A DNA stretch of 64,000 nucleotides from Gephyromycinifex aptenodytis. GTDB taxonomy: Bacteria; Actinomycetota; Actinomycetes; Actinomycetales; Dermatophilaceae. The position numbers were made by a program, and so were the translations under genes. The notes beneath the pieces are model-generated. The model was given only the letters and a program-made list of their open reading frames with translations, did not search any database and was not told where the DNA came from. This document shows positions 1 to 10,200 of the stretch, in pieces. How positions within the stretch are numbered: position 1 is the stretch's first letter; every line of letters begins with the position of its first letter. Location: assembly GCF_012277275.1 (NCBI RefSeq), contig NZ_CP051155.1, positions 2,170,001-2,234,000 on the forward strand, read 5' to 3'.

Positions 1-69
1 CGAATGATCGATATCGACGAGAAACGGCTCGGCCGTGTAGGAGAACGACACGCCTTCAACAGTGATCAC
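1..69 (-). CDS. ABC importer ATP-binding protein, N-terminal fragment
   Basis: Only the first 23 codons lie in the window. They read as the opening beta strands of an ABC ATPase (ITVEGVSFSYTAEPFLVDI), ending well before the Walker A motif. The start is the GTG at 67-69, which overlaps the TGA of the upstream permease by four bases, so the two are probably translationally coupled. By position this is the BtuD/FepC-like ATPase of the importer formed with the next two genes under cobalamin riboswitch 1. The rest of the gene lies beyond base 1. Confidence 0.7.
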   Translation of the reverse strand, partial: MITVEGVSFSYTAEPFLVDIDHS

Positions 70-1271
70 GACCGCCACCCGGCACTTCGCGACGACAACA
101 GGAGGTGGATGAAGAACGGCGCCCCGATCAAGGACGTGATGATCCCCACCGGGATCTCCAAGGGCGAGAAGACGTTGCGGGCCAACGTGTCCGCCACCAG
201 CAACAACAACGCTCCGCTGAAGGCTGCCGCAGGGATGAGCACCCGATTGTCCAGACCGACCAGCATCCGCGTGATGTGGGGAGCAACGAGCCCGACGAAA
301 CCGATGATCCCGGAGAACGCGATGCACACCGAGGCGATCAGCGTGCACAACACGACGCAGACGCGGGTGGTGCGCTTCACGTCCACACCCATGGTTCGAG
401 CCAGGTCGTCCCCCAACGCAACGGCGTTCAACGCGGTCGCATACCGATAGATGAACACCGTCGCGACGAGCACGACCGGCCCGAGGATCGCCACGCTGCG
501 CCAACTGGCGCCCCAGAAGCCACCCATCAGCCACAGCATGAGGTCGCGCAGGGCCGCCTCGTTGGAGATGTATTTCAACGAGGCCAACCCGGCGGAGAAG
601 AGCGAGCCGACGGCGACACCGGCCAGCAACAAGATGGTGACCGAGCCGCCCGCCCAACGGCCGATCAGCAGCACGGTCGCCATCGCGACGCTGCCGCACA
701 CGAAGGCCGATATCGAGATCAGGGCCTGACCTTGCGCGATGAACTCCGGACCCCAGATACGACTACCGAACACGATCCCGATCGCGGCACCGAACGAGGC
801 TCCGCTGGAGATTCCGAGGGTGTACGGCTCTGCCAGTGGGTTGCGCAGCAGGTTCTGCAGGACCACTCCGCTCATCCCGAGCGCGACGCCGGTAACCAAG
901 GCCATCAACACCCGTGGCGCCCGGATCGACCCGACGACATACGCCCCGGTGGGGTCCAGGGCGTCTGCCTGCCCTGCCGCCCACCGGAGGATGTCGATCG
1001 GCGACATCTGGATCGTCCCCACCGTCAACGCCACCAGTGCCATCACCACGACAGCTACCGCCAGCAGCACGGTCGCGGTGACTCGCCTGCCCCACCGCCG
1101 CCGGGCGGCGGCGGTGAGTCCGGCGGCACGATCGGCCTGCGACTGCGGATCCTCGGCCACCCACCTGCGCGGATCGGCGTAAGAGCGTCGCCGGGGCTGT
1201 GCCGGATCCTGCGGAGCGGCCGCGGGGGCGCCGCGCTCAACGCGCGACGCCACGTGCGATCCCTCAGCCAC
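66..1271 (-). CDS. FecCD/BtuC-family ABC transporter permease
   Basis: This 401-residue polytopic membrane protein is the permease of a corrinoid or siderophore importer of the BtuC/FecCD type. The family signature is clear: a hydrophobic segment, then GSIRAPRVLMALVTGVALG, the NPLAEPYTLGISSGASFGA stretch, and C-terminal GFVGLVAPHITRMLVG, the loop that contacts the ATPase. An unusual N-terminal extension of about 60 hydrophilic residues rich in Pro, Arg and Ala precedes the first membrane segment; a start further in is possible. The GTG start overlaps the end of the binding-protein gene, and the stop overlaps the ATPase start. The family alone does not separate corrinoid from siderophore transport; the upstream cobalamin riboswitch favours corrinoids. 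Confidence 0.88.
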   Translation of the reverse strand: MAEGSHVASRVERGAPAAAPQDPAQPRRRSYADPRRWVAEDPQSQADRAAGLTAAARRRWGRRVTATVLLAVAVVVMALVALTVGTIQMSPIDILRWAAGQADALDPTGAYVVGSIRAPRVLMALVTGVALGMSGVVLQNLLRNPLAEPYTLGISSGASFGAAIGIVFGSRIWGPEFIAQGQALISISAFVCGSVAMATVLLIGRWAGGSVTILLLAGVAVGSLFSAGLASLKYISNEAALRDLMLWLMGGFWGASWRSVAILGPVVLVATVFIYRYATALNAVALGDDLARTMGVDVKRTTRVCVVLCTLIASVCIAFSGIIGFVGLVAPHITRMLVGLDNRVLIPAAAFSGALLLLVADTLARNVFSPLEIPVGIITSLIGAPFFIHLLLSSRSAGWRS

Positions 1272-2442
1272 GGTCGGAATCTGCAGCCGAGTACCAGTAC
1301 GTGCCCTGGAACGGCGTGTCCAACCACTCTTCGAAGTACGTCTTGGCGTAGGCGCTGGGGTCGACGTCGGTGAACCGGTCCGGGTAGAGCCACTTGGCCA
1401 GCTGCGCCGTGCCGATGTAGCCCTTGTCCGAACCCAGCATGTTCGTCTGGAAGAAGTAGATGCGCTTGTTCTTGGCCGCCTTCAACCGGGAGAACGTCGA
1501 GGTGTTGTTGAGCAACTGGTCGGTCAACTCTTCGAAACTCTTGTCATCGGTGGCCTCGTAACCGCCGTACCAGGAGTTGTTGACCGTCACCGCGTCCGGG
1601 TCGATCTGCAGGATCCGCTCGGCGCCGAGCTTGACGGTGGTGCTGGACTCGGAGGCATCCCAGGCCAGATCCGTGGGGTCGATGCCGCCGGCGTTGAGGA
1701 TGGCCATTCCCTCACCGGTCCCGGGCTTTCCGTCGGTGGTCTTGCTCGGGTAGACGGCGAACTCATCCTTGGGCGCGCCGGAGTTCAGCGCCACGACCCG
1801 TAGCTTGTCCGCCTCGGACAGCCCTTCGAGGGCATTCTTCGTCTTGTCCTCGATGCCGTGCTTGAACTCGAGGTACTCCTCGACACGAGACTGCTTGCCA
1901 TAGAGCTCGCCGACCTTCTGCGCCTCTGCGTCGAGCTTGTCCGGCAGGTAGTTGTACAACCGAATGACCTTGATCCCCAGTGGATCCAGCTTCTCTTCCA
2001 GCTCCATGTTGCGGTTCGGGTGGGCGAACACCACATCCGGTTTGGCCGCGATGAGCGCTTCAATGTTCAAAGACTTCCCGGCGCCCAGGTTCGTCAACTT
2101 GTCCAGCGGCAAGTACGGATTCAGTTCGTCGGCTTTGTCGCCGTACGCCACGACCGTGTCGAAGGCACCGAGCAACTTGACGAGCTCGAGGGTGTTGCGG
2201 TTGAGGACCACGGCCCGCGAGATCGGCTTGTCCAGGGTGATTTCTCGATCGAGAGCATCGGTGACCGTGATATTGACGGCCGCGGTGGAGCCACTGGCCG
2301 ACGCACCGGAGTCCGGCTGGCTCGAACCACCCGAGGCGCCGCAGGCAGACAGCGCAAGCGACCCGGCCAAGACAGCTGCGATACCGGCTGTCGGCCGTTG
2401 TAGGTGCCGCATCCTCAGTGGGCGGGGGTGAAATGAAGTCAT
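1264..2442 (-). CDS. BtuF/FepB-like substrate-binding lipoprotein
   Basis: A 392-residue class III periplasmic-binding-type lipoprotein captures the ligand outside the membrane for the permease/ATPase downstream. A hydrophobic signal ends in the lipobox LALSACG, so Cys34 would be lipidated. The mature protein has the two-lobe TroA fold signals: RAVVLNRNTLELVKLLGA near the start of lobe 1, and IAAKPDVVFAH and IDPDAVTVNNSW in later strands. I chose the ATG at 2440-2442 because AAGGAG lies eight bases upstream; ATG 2412 is a weaker alternative that still gives a good signal peptide. It is the first gene behind cobalamin riboswitch 1. Ligand by inference: a corrinoid or a cobalt chelate. Confidence 0.85.
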   Translation of the reverse strand: MTSFHPRPLRMRHLQRPTAGIAAVLAGSLALSACGASGGSSQPDSGASASGSTAAVNITVTDALDREITLDKPISRAVVLNRNTLELVKLLGAFDTVVAYGDKADELNPYLPLDKLTNLGAGKSLNIEALIAAKPDVVFAHPNRNMELEEKLDPLGIKVIRLYNYLPDKLDAEAQKVGELYGKQSRVEEYLEFKHGIEDKTKNALEGLSEADKLRVVALNSGAPKDEFAVYPSKTTDGKPGTGEGMAILNAGGIDPTDLAWDASESSTTVKLGAERILQIDPDAVTVNNSWYGGYEATDDKSFEELTDQLLNNTSTFSRLKAAKNKRIYFFQTNMLGSDKGYIGTAQLAKWLYPDRFTDVDPSAYAKTYFEEWLDTPFQGTYWYSAADSDRG

Positions 2443-2639
2443 GGGGTGCGCTCCTTGATATGCGTGTTGGTCCCCAGCACGAAGCTCGTAGACGCGAGGG
2501 GCGCAGGCCGACAAACCAGCGATGCCGAAGTTTGTTCCGGAACCGCCATTCAGTCGGCGGCCGTCGGAATCTCGTCAGAACACGGCCCTAAAAAGGGCGG
2601 TGCCCGTAGAGCGGTCCGTCGTCCGCGAACCTGCTGATC

Positions 2640-2775
2640 GGGCTCGACGACGGGCGACCGGACTTAACCTCTCGCGAGGTATCACCGTTGCGAAGACAGC
2701 GCCGGAGTCTCACCGGCTTCGCCGTACGCCAGGCCCCCGGCGCACTCGGCGCCGAGGGCCTCATAATCTCACGCC
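2640..2775 (-). promoter_or_regulatory. Cobalamin riboswitch 1 (compact form)
   Basis: On the minus strand the conserved core reads GAAGCCGGTGAGACTCCGGC, then CGCAACGGTGAT (plus positions 2681-2723), and a 3' element AAGTCCGGTCGCC (about 2653-2665). These match the B12-box, the P5/P6 region and the closing AGTCxGGxxxCC element of cobalamin riboswitches. Only about 17 bases separate CGGTGAT from AAGTCC, so the peripheral extension domain of the large class is missing. It lies about 200 bases upstream of the binding-lipoprotein start. The rest of 2443-3042 shows no gene that I can support. Confidence 0.85.
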
Positions 2776-3042
2776 ACGTCGGAGTGACGGAGGTTTCTTA
2801 GAGCAAAAGATAGTGAGCCAGCGCTCATTCATCGGTGATGAGCGCCGCGATCAGCCAAACATTCATCGGGTATCAAGGCGATACCCACCTGCTAGCTATT
2901 CACCACACGCAATGGTGTGCGGGCCAGCGGCAGACGTTGCCAGACAGCTGCCCTTCAATACGTACCTGAACGGCGACTCGGTCAACTATCGAGACCTGGG
3001 CGCCCCACCCGACGCGGTTGACGGCGCCGCCAAGACGGCTGC

Positions 3043-4224
3043 TCAGTCGCTCAGCGATGCGCACGCCTGGTGCAGGTCCCGCCATTTCTCCACGTGCCCC
3101 AGGCAGATCGCGGTCGGGATGAGCACCGCCACATCCGCTTCGCAGGAGTCCAGCCGGGCGCGCAGCGCGCGCACGTCCGCACGGTCCCCGGAAGCCGCCA
3201 ACGCGATGAGAGTCGCCGCCCACCGCAGATGGTCGCCCGCGGAGTCCGTAGGCAGGATCCCGGCGCGGATCTGGTCGGCGACCTCGGCCATCCCGGCAGC
3301 GGCTGCCACGATGCGTGGGTCGGCGTCCAGGCCTCGCACGTTGACGGCAAGTAGGTCGGCGTCCTCGCGGCTCAGCAGAGCCCGCGCGGTCTCGATGATC
3401 CCCTCCATCGACACCCCGTACCTCGCCAGTTGGGCCGAGACCGACCGACGCGAACTCGGCTCCATCCCGTTCTGCAACACCAACGCCGAACGCACCGACG
3501 CACCCACCGCTTCGGAGATCAGACGCCCCAACACCACATGGTGCCCAGCGCTGCGAAGCGGTGCACCCCCACCGATCGGGCAGCACAACGCGCTCTGATC
3601 AGTGCCGGTACCCGTGGCTCGTCCCGGGCTGTACCGCGAGCCCACCACCAGGTCTCCCAGCGCCGCCGACTTGGCCTCCGTCGCCGTGATGAGTGCCCGC
3701 ACCAAAGCGCCCGGCACCAACTCGTGGTTGATGAACAGCAACGTGTTGATCGTGCCGTGCGACGGCTGGGGTGGTTCGCCGCTGGGTTCGTAACGGCCCT
3801 GCCACTCATAGCTGCCCGCCGGGTCACCCGCCCGGCCCGCGTTGCCTTCCACCCCGGCGGTGCTCACTGCCGCCACTTGCAGGTCGCGGAACTCCCGGGT
3901 CGCCACCCCGGCGCAGCGCATCGATGCGGCCGTCCCGAGGCCGGCGGTGCGTTCGGGATCGAGCTCCCGCTCCGCGCATATCCGTTCGTGCTCCTGCACC
4001 TCGTGCGCACCGAGGTAACGCATGACCCGGGAGCCGTGCCCGGCCGGTTCGCACGACTGATGGTTGTAGACCGCAGTCAGGTCCTCGCGCATCCCCCCGC
4101 CGAGCGGGGAACTGATGAGCACGCGGTGCGGTTCTGCGAATCGGGCCACGATCGCCATCGCGTCCGCGTGGACACTCACCAGCCCCGGCTGATCCAACAA
4201 CGGCACCGCCAGGACTTCACTCAT
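3043..4224 (-). CDS. cbiZ: Adenosylcobinamide amidohydrolase CbiZ
   Basis: CbiZ cleaves the aminopropanol (or lower-ligand loop) amide of salvaged corrinoids, giving adenosylcobyric acid that can re-enter cobalamin assembly. The family's signature region is plain: HGTINTLLFINHELVPGALV, then TEAKSAALGDLVVGSRYS, then ATGTGTDQ. At 393 residues it is longer than stand-alone CbiZ (roughly 220-240). The extra part, after about residue 240, is helical and includes GHHVVLGRLISEAVGASVRSA, which may belong to the CbiZ fold, and an Arg/Ala-rich tail. It is the ninth and last gene of the riboswitch 2 operon, and its ATG overlaps the stop of the ChlI gene by four bases. In a salvage role it would remodel what the importers bring in. 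Confidence 0.85.
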   Translation of the reverse strand: MSEVLAVPLLDQPGLVSVHADAMAIVARFAEPHRVLISSPLGGGMREDLTAVYNHQSCEPAGHGSRVMRYLGAHEVQEHERICAERELDPERTAGLGTAASMRCAGVATREFRDLQVAAVSTAGVEGNAGRAGDPAGSYEWQGRYEPSGEPPQPSHGTINTLLFINHELVPGALVRALITATEAKSAALGDLVVGSRYSPGRATGTGTDQSALCCPIGGGAPLRSAGHHVVLGRLISEAVGASVRSALVLQNGMEPSSRRSVSAQLARYGVSMEGIIETARALLSREDADLLAVNVRGLDADPRIVAAAAGMAEVADQIRAGILPTDSAGDHLRWAATLIALAASGDRADVRALRARLDSCEADVAVLIPTAICLGHVEKWRDLHQACASLSD

Positions 4225-5228
4225 CGGGACCCCCCAGCCGCCGTGACCGCGCCGATACCCTCCAGCGGTCGGCGCCGCATCCGGTGCGGCAACACGAACT
4301 GAGCCGCGACGTCGACGTCTTCGGCCTGTGCGTGCTCGCGACCGTTCCAGGCTGCGAGCGCCGCAGCGGCCCGCATCATCGTCAGGTCCGCGCGGTGCCC
4401 GTCGACTCCCGCCTCCAGTGAGGTGTTGGCGATCCGCAGCAGGAGTTCATCGCTGACGTCCACGCTGTGCACCCGATTCAGCGCTGCGGCGATCCGCTCG
4501 GTGATCGCCCAGCTCGGCTCGGCCCACGCCGAAGCGAAACCGGCCGGATCGGCGTCGTACCGGGCTCGTCGCTGCATGATCGTCACCCGTTCTCCCACAT
4601 CGCTGGACCCGGCCACGGTGACGCACAGACCGAAGCGGTCGAGCAGTTGCGGGCGCAGTTCGCCCTCCTCGGGGTTCATCGTGCCGACCAGCGAGAACCG
4701 AGCCGGATGCGACAGGCTCACACCCTCGCGTTCGACCGTGTTCACCCCCATCGCGGCGGCATCCAGCAGCAGGTCGACGACGTGATCGTCGAGCAGGTTG
4801 ACCTCATCCACGTACAGGATTCCCCGGTGCGCGGCCGCCAGCAGACCCGGTTCCAAGTGGCGACGCCCTTGGGTGAGCGCCGCCTCCAGGTCCAGGGTGC
4901 CCGCGACGCGGTCCTCCGTTGCACCGACCGGCAGTTCCACGACCGGCACCCGGACGTTCACCAGCTCCGGGGAGTCACCAAGGTCGGGCACGAGCTGGCC
5001 GCGGTTCTCCAGGTACTCCGCCAGCGACAGGTGGTACGGCGTCCCGGCGACCTCCTGCCGTTCTGGCAACAGCTGCGCCAACGCCCGCACCGCCGTGGAC
5101 TTGGCGGTGCCCTTCTCGCCGCGGATGAGCACACCGCCCAGTTCTGGGGAGATGACGGTGAGGATCAACGCCAGTTTGAGGTCGTCCTGACCGACGAGGG
5201 CAGCGAAGGGGTATGGGGGGCGGCTCAC
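4221..5228 (-). CDS. Magnesium/cobalt chelatase AAA+ subunit (ChlI/BchI/CobS-type), second copy
   Basis: A 335-residue AAA+ ATPase of the ChlI/BchI family, which forms the motor ring of CobN- and ChlH-type chelatases. Walker A is GEKGTAKST (about residues 37-45), Walker B is GILYVDEVNLLDD, and the family loop SLVGTMNPEEGELRPQLLDRFG is intact, with a C-terminal helical domain. It is about 50% identical by eye to the N-terminal half of the next protein upstream, so the operon carries two motor subunits: this free one and one fused to a ChlD-like half. The start overlaps the stop of the ChlI-ChlD gene by four bases. It presumably assembles with that fusion and CobN. Confidence 0.88.
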   Translation of the reverse strand: MSRPPYPFAALVGQDDLKLALILTVISPELGGVLIRGEKGTAKSTAVRALAQLLPERQEVAGTPYHLSLAEYLENRGQLVPDLGDSPELVNVRVPVVELPVGATEDRVAGTLDLEAALTQGRRHLEPGLLAAAHRGILYVDEVNLLDDHVVDLLLDAAAMGVNTVEREGVSLSHPARFSLVGTMNPEEGELRPQLLDRFGLCVTVAGSSDVGERVTIMQRRARYDADPAGFASAWAEPSWAITERIAAALNRVHSVDVSDELLLRIANTSLEAGVDGHRADLTMMRAAAALAAWNGREHAQAEDVDVAAQFVLPHRMRRRPLEGIGAVTAAGGSR

Positions 5229-7255
5229 GCGGTGTGTCCTTTCACAAGGCCGACCAGGTCGTCGGCGTGCAGATCATCGATGGCATAGCTGGGGGCGTGG
5301 AGCGCCGCCGCGAGTTCGCGGGCCAACCCGAACCGCAAACCTCGGGGATCCTCGGTGTCGACCACCACCCAGGTGACACGTTCGTCCTGCGCGAGATGGT
5401 TGGCCAACTCCAGGGCTTCCCGGCGGGCGTCCTTATCGCCGGCCTCAAGGGCGGCGTTGGCGCGCCCGTCGCTGACGAGCACAACAAGCGGACGCAACAA
5501 GGGCTCGCGTCGCAACAGTGGGGTGAGCAGACCCGCGGCGGCAACAAGCCCCGCAGCCAACGGGGTTCGCCCACCGACCGGCATCTGCTCCAGGAGACGA
5601 TTAGCGACCTCGACCGAGGCCGTCGGCGGCAGCAACACCTCGGCGTCCCGGCGCCGGAACGAGATGAGCGCCACCTTGTCGCGCTTCTGGTAAGCGTCCA
5701 GCAGCAGGCTCAGCACGGCACCCTTGCTGGCCACCATCCGGCCTCGGGCCGCCATCGACCCACTGGCGTCGACGACGAACAAGATGCAGGAACCCGTGCG
5801 CCGCTCGCGCACCTTGGCGTGCCAGTCCGCCGGGCGCACTTCGATGAGGGGAGCCTGCACCGCGCCGCTTGAAGCCTTCGGGTCGAGGCTGCCACGGCGG
5901 GCCCGCTGGTGCACTGCCGCAGCGCGCAAGGTCGCATCCAGAGCCAGATCGTCTGGGATCTGGGTGGGGCGAGCCCGCACGTACCTGCCGCGCCGGTCGG
6001 CGCTGCGGCTGCGGTGGCGCCGACCGGAGCCGCGACGCGCCTTGCGGTCGGTGTCGGGTTCGAGCGCACGGACGCGGAACGGTTCGCCCGGGGGTGGCGC
6101 CGGCAGTTCGCCGTCGACCGGGCCCGGACCTGCGTCGGGGGGGTCGTCGGACAGCTCCGTCTGGGCACCGTCCGGCCCGACCAGACCTTCGTGGCTGCGC
6201 GGGGTTTCCCCTTCACCGGGGGGAGGTTCGGACGCGGGTTGGCTCGACTCGTCGGAGTCGTCGGAGTCCTCGCTTTGATCCGCCTCTGCCGGCCCCTGCG
6301 AGTCACCGTCATCCTGACCCGTCGGCGGCGTCTCAGTTTCCTGCGGCGGCGGGTCAGCGTCGTCATTCGGGGTCGGGCTGGGCGGTGGCGGGGCAGGCAT
6401 CGCCTCACGGCGACGATGCGCGAGCGCCAACTCCGCGACGGCCAGCACATCCGCGACGCTGACCCGTTCGCGCCCCTGCCAGGCGGCGTGCGCCCGAGCC
6501 GCTTCGGTCAAGGACAGATCTGCCCGGTGGCCGGCGACGTAGGCCGAACAGGCGAGCTCGGCGATGGTTGCAGCAACCTCCAGCGGCACCTGCACCCGGG
6601 CTACCCGCTCGCGCGCCGAGGTGAGCCGCGTCCGCAGCGACTCCTGCTCGGTCTCCCATCGGCCAGCGAACGAGGCGGGGTCGGCGTCGTAGGCGCGTCG
6701 GCGCCGCAACAACTCCACCCGCAGGGCCGGGTCCCGCTCGCCGACGACGTCGACGCACAGCCCGAACCGGTCCAGAAGCTGAGGACGTAGCGACCCTTCC
6801 TCGGGGTTCATCGTGCCCACGAGCGAGAAGCGGCTCGGGTGGCTGGCCGAAAGACCTTCCCGTTCAACGTGGTTCACGCCGTCGGCAGCGGCGTCCAGGA
6901 CCAGATCAACGAGATGGTCGTCGAGCAGGTTGACCTCATCCACGTACAGCACGCCCTCATCGACGGCGGCGAGTAGCCCCGGCGCGAACACCGGGCGGCC
7001 CTCCTGCAGGCTGCGCTGCAGATCCAACCCGCCGGCCACCCGGTCCTCGGTCGCACCGAGCGGAAGGGTGCGCAGCGGCGTCCCCGGGGGTAACAACTGG
7101 GCGAGCGCGCGGACCGCCGTCGATTTCGCAGTGCCTTTCTCGCCGCGCAGCAACACCCCGCCGATCTGTGGCCGGATCGCGACCAGCAGAAGCGCCAAGC
7201 GCAGCTGCTCCTGACCGACCAGGGCGGTGAACGGGTACCCGATAGCGGAACTCAC
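5225..7255 (-). CDS. ChlI-ChlD fusion chelatase subunit with VWA domain
   Basis: A 676-residue fusion of an AAA+ ChlI half and a ChlD-type half. Walker A GEKGTAKST lies at residues 38-46, Walker B is VLYVDEVNLLDD, and the SLVGTMNPEEGSLRPQLLDRFG loop follows. Residues about 275-400 form a low-complexity Pro/Glu/Asp-rich linker, as in ChlD. A C-terminal von Willebrand A domain carries a MIDAS motif (FVVDASGSMAARG, about residue 494) for metal-dependent contact with the chelatase subunit. Unlike many degenerate ChlD subunits, the AAA half keeps both Walker motifs. The GTG start overlaps the CobN stop by four bases. It is the ATP-driven partner expected for CobN in actinobacteria, replacing CobS/CobT. 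Confidence 0.9.
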   Translation of the reverse strand: MSSAIGYPFTALVGQEQLRLALLLVAIRPQIGGVLLRGEKGTAKSTAVRALAQLLPPGTPLRTLPLGATEDRVAGGLDLQRSLQEGRPVFAPGLLAAVDEGVLYVDEVNLLDDHLVDLVLDAAADGVNHVEREGLSASHPSRFSLVGTMNPEEGSLRPQLLDRFGLCVDVVGERDPALRVELLRRRRAYDADPASFAGRWETEQESLRTRLTSARERVARVQVPLEVAATIAELACSAYVAGHRADLSLTEAARAHAAWQGRERVSVADVLAVAELALAHRRREAMPAPPPPSPTPNDDADPPPQETETPPTGQDDGDSQGPAEADQSEDSDDSDESSQPASEPPPGEGETPRSHEGLVGPDGAQTELSDDPPDAGPGPVDGELPAPPPGEPFRVRALEPDTDRKARRGSGRRHRSRSADRRGRYVRARPTQIPDDLALDATLRAAAVHQRARRGSLDPKASSGAVQAPLIEVRPADWHAKVRERRTGSCILFVVDASGSMAARGRMVASKGAVLSLLLDAYQKRDKVALISFRRRDAEVLLPPTASVEVANRLLEQMPVGGRTPLAAGLVAAAGLLTPLLRREPLLRPLVVLVSDGRANAALEAGDKDARREALELANHLAQDERVTWVVVDTEDPRGLRFGLARELAAALHAPSYAIDDLHADDLVGLVKGHTA

Positions 7256-10200
7256 GACCCGACACCCGAATCGACGGTGTCTTCCACGTCAGCCTCGGCC
7301 TCCAAGTAGGCGGAGGTGAGTGCGTCCCGCATCTCCTGCTCAGCAGCCCACAGCCCGCGCTGGGCCATGTCGAGCAGCTTGTCCAGAATGTTGTGCAACG
7401 CGTACGGGTTGACCTGGGAGAACCACTCCTGCATGCCCGGGTCCAGCGCATAGCGGCGCGCCACGCGATCCCACAGCGCGTCGTCGACGACGTCGGAGGT
7501 CGCCTCCCACCCGGCAAGAATGTCCAGGACTTTGGACAGGTCGCCCGCGCCCTTGTATCCGTGCCGCTGCAGGCCCGAGATCCACGCGTCGTTGAGGATG
7601 CGGGAGCGGATGACCAGGCGCGCCTCCTCGTTCGTCGTGCGGTTGCGGGCTCGGCGCGGGTCGGAGGAATCGCCGACGAACGACGTCGGGGCGCTGCCCC
7701 GGGCGACCGTGGCGGCCGCGATGAGGCCTCCGTAGTAGTTGTAGAAGTCCGTGCAGCTGAGCATGTCGTACTCGCGGCTGTCCTCGTTTTTCACCGTGGC
7801 GTCCATGCGGCGCAACTGGGCGGTGAAGGCCTGCGGTTGGGCTGTGCCGTACGTGCCGCGACCGTAGGCGTGCGCGGAATAGCGAACGTAGGTGGCGGCC
7901 AGATCATCCTTGGTCTCCCACGCCTTGGACTCCACCAGTTCCTCCACTCCCGCGCCGTAGCTACCCGGCGGGCAGCCGAAGACCCGCAGGGTCGCCAGCC
8001 GCCACGCCTCCTCGGCGTCGGCCCCGGCGGCCAGGTGCTCGGGCAGGTCGGCCAGGACGTGCGCGCGCAGGAAGTTGCTCTGCCCATCCTCCTCCAATGC
8101 CGCCACGAGTCCGGCCGCGTCGTCCAGCAGCTCGACCAGGTTGGGGAAGGCGTCCCGGAAGAAACCCGAGATGCGGGGCGTCACGTCGATCCGTGGACGG
8201 CCCAGCTCGGCGGGCGGAACCACCTCGACGCCGACGACGTGACCATCCGGCGCCCACCGCGGACGCAGCCCCCACAGGTGCAGGATCTCGGCGATGTCCT
8301 CACCGTGGCTGCGCATGTTGGCGGTGCCCCACAAGATGATGCCCACGTTGCGGGGGTAGGGATCTTGCGGGTTCTCCTGGGCGTACCGCTGCAGGAGGTT
8401 CTCAGCCAAAGCCACCCCCACCCGCCACGCGGCGGGGGTGGGCAGGGTGCGCGGATCCAGGGAGAAGAAGTTCCGGCCGGTGGGCAGGATGTCGGCATTG
8501 CCTCGGGTGGGGGCGCCGCTCTTACCCGGGGCGACGAAACCACCGGCGAGCGCGGTGAGCACGGACTCCATCTCGTCGCTGACGTGCGCCAACCGCGGCA
8601 GCAGGTCGTCGATGAGATAGACCAGGGCGGCCTCGACACCGCCATGCCTACAGCCCAGTACCTGCACGGCGGCTTGAGCGGCGGCCTGCGCCGGGTCTTC
8701 GGGGGCGCCGGCATCGGGGCCGGAAGCGAGCGGAACCTCTGTTGTCCCCAGGCGGGCGCAGGCGGCGTCGTACACGGCCTCGACCAGGGCGCCACACGCC
8801 TCGTTCGCCTGCCGCAGCCGGTCGATACCGGCGACATCACCCAGAGCAGGCAACACGCCAGCGACATCGGGTTCCGTCGCCAACTCCACACCCCAACAGT
8901 CGAGTACGGATTCGCGCAGACTCGGCACGTCGCCGTTGGGCAGGCGCAGGAGTTGCACGAGGTATTCCACGACCCGTTCGCGCGGCCCCAGGCCGGGGTT
9001 GTCGTCGCCGCGATCACTGGCCACCCGCCCCAGCACGTGCAGCCCGTCGCTGATGGCGTTGTCCGACAGTTCCAGCAGGTAGTGGCGGACGTGGTTGACG
9101 AACTCGCTCGGGTTGCCCAGCGCCGACTCGCGGTCGATCTCCAGGTCGACCTGCAGGTCCACCTCCTCGATCGCTTCCCACAACGCTTCGGCCACCCCTT
9201 CGGCGGCGGCGGCCGAGCGGGAGGCGGCGTCCGGGTACTCCCGGGCGAGCCGGTCGACCAGGGCGAGTTGGTCATCGAGGGCAGCGTTGCGCATCGGCGG
9301 GGTGAGGTGGTCGACCAAGGCGCAGTGGCTGCGTCGCTTGGCCTGGGTACCTTCGCCGGGGTTGTTGACGATGTAGGGGTAGATGTTGGGCAGGTCGGCC
9401 AGCGCCAACTCCGGATAGCACTCCTGGGACAAGCCGAGCGCCTTACCCGGCAGCCATTCCAGGCTGCCGTGGGTGCCGACGTGCACCACGGCATGCGCGC
9501 CGAAGACGTCGCGCATCCAGCGGTAGTGGGCCAGGTAGTGGTGCGGTGGGGGCAGCACAAGATCGTGCAGGTGCCCCTCGCTGACCTTCTCCAGTTCGCC
9601 GCGCGGGGGCTGGATCGTCACGAACACGTTCCCGTTCACGAAGCCCGCGAAGCTCAGCTCCCCCTGGTGCACGAACAACTCCCCGGGCGGAGCGCCCCAG
9701 GACTTCGCGAGGCCTTCCTGCACCCGCTGCGGCAGGTCGGCGTTCCACCGCACCGCGGTCGAGGTGTCCGCGTGGGCTTGGGCGCGGGCGTGCATCGCGT
9801 CCGGGGTCAACCATCGCTGGTCGCAGGTCAGAGCGTTGAGCATCCGATCCGAAAGTTCGTCGGCGGTGGCGAATTGCTCTGGTACGACATAACCCTCACG
9901 TGCCATCCGGGCCAGCAGCAGACGCACACTCTCGAACGAGTCCAGACCCGAGGCGCATCCGATGCGGTCGTTGCGGGGCGGGTGGTGATGGAAGACGACG
10001 GCGATACGCCGCTCGTGCGCGGGCAGACGCCGCAGCCGCGCCCAGGCCATGCTCAGGTCGGCCATCGAGTCGACCCGGTCCGGGATGGGCACCAGCCTGG
10101 TGATGAGCGCACCAGTGAGCGGATCGAGCATGTCGCTCTCCTTGGTCGCCACGACCCGGGAGATGAGCGCTCCGTCGAACTCCGGATGCGCGGCTTGCAC

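Noticed and set aside
66-2442. Haem or siderophore uptake as the role of the first importer
   Set aside because: The families allow it, but the cobalamin riboswitch directly upstream makes corrinoid or cobalt-chelate uptake the better reading; not excluded outright.
2522-3598. A 358-codon plus-strand frame across riboswitch 1
   Set aside because: It covers the aptamer and the end of cbiZ in antisense, and is Arg/Pro-rich without family resemblance.
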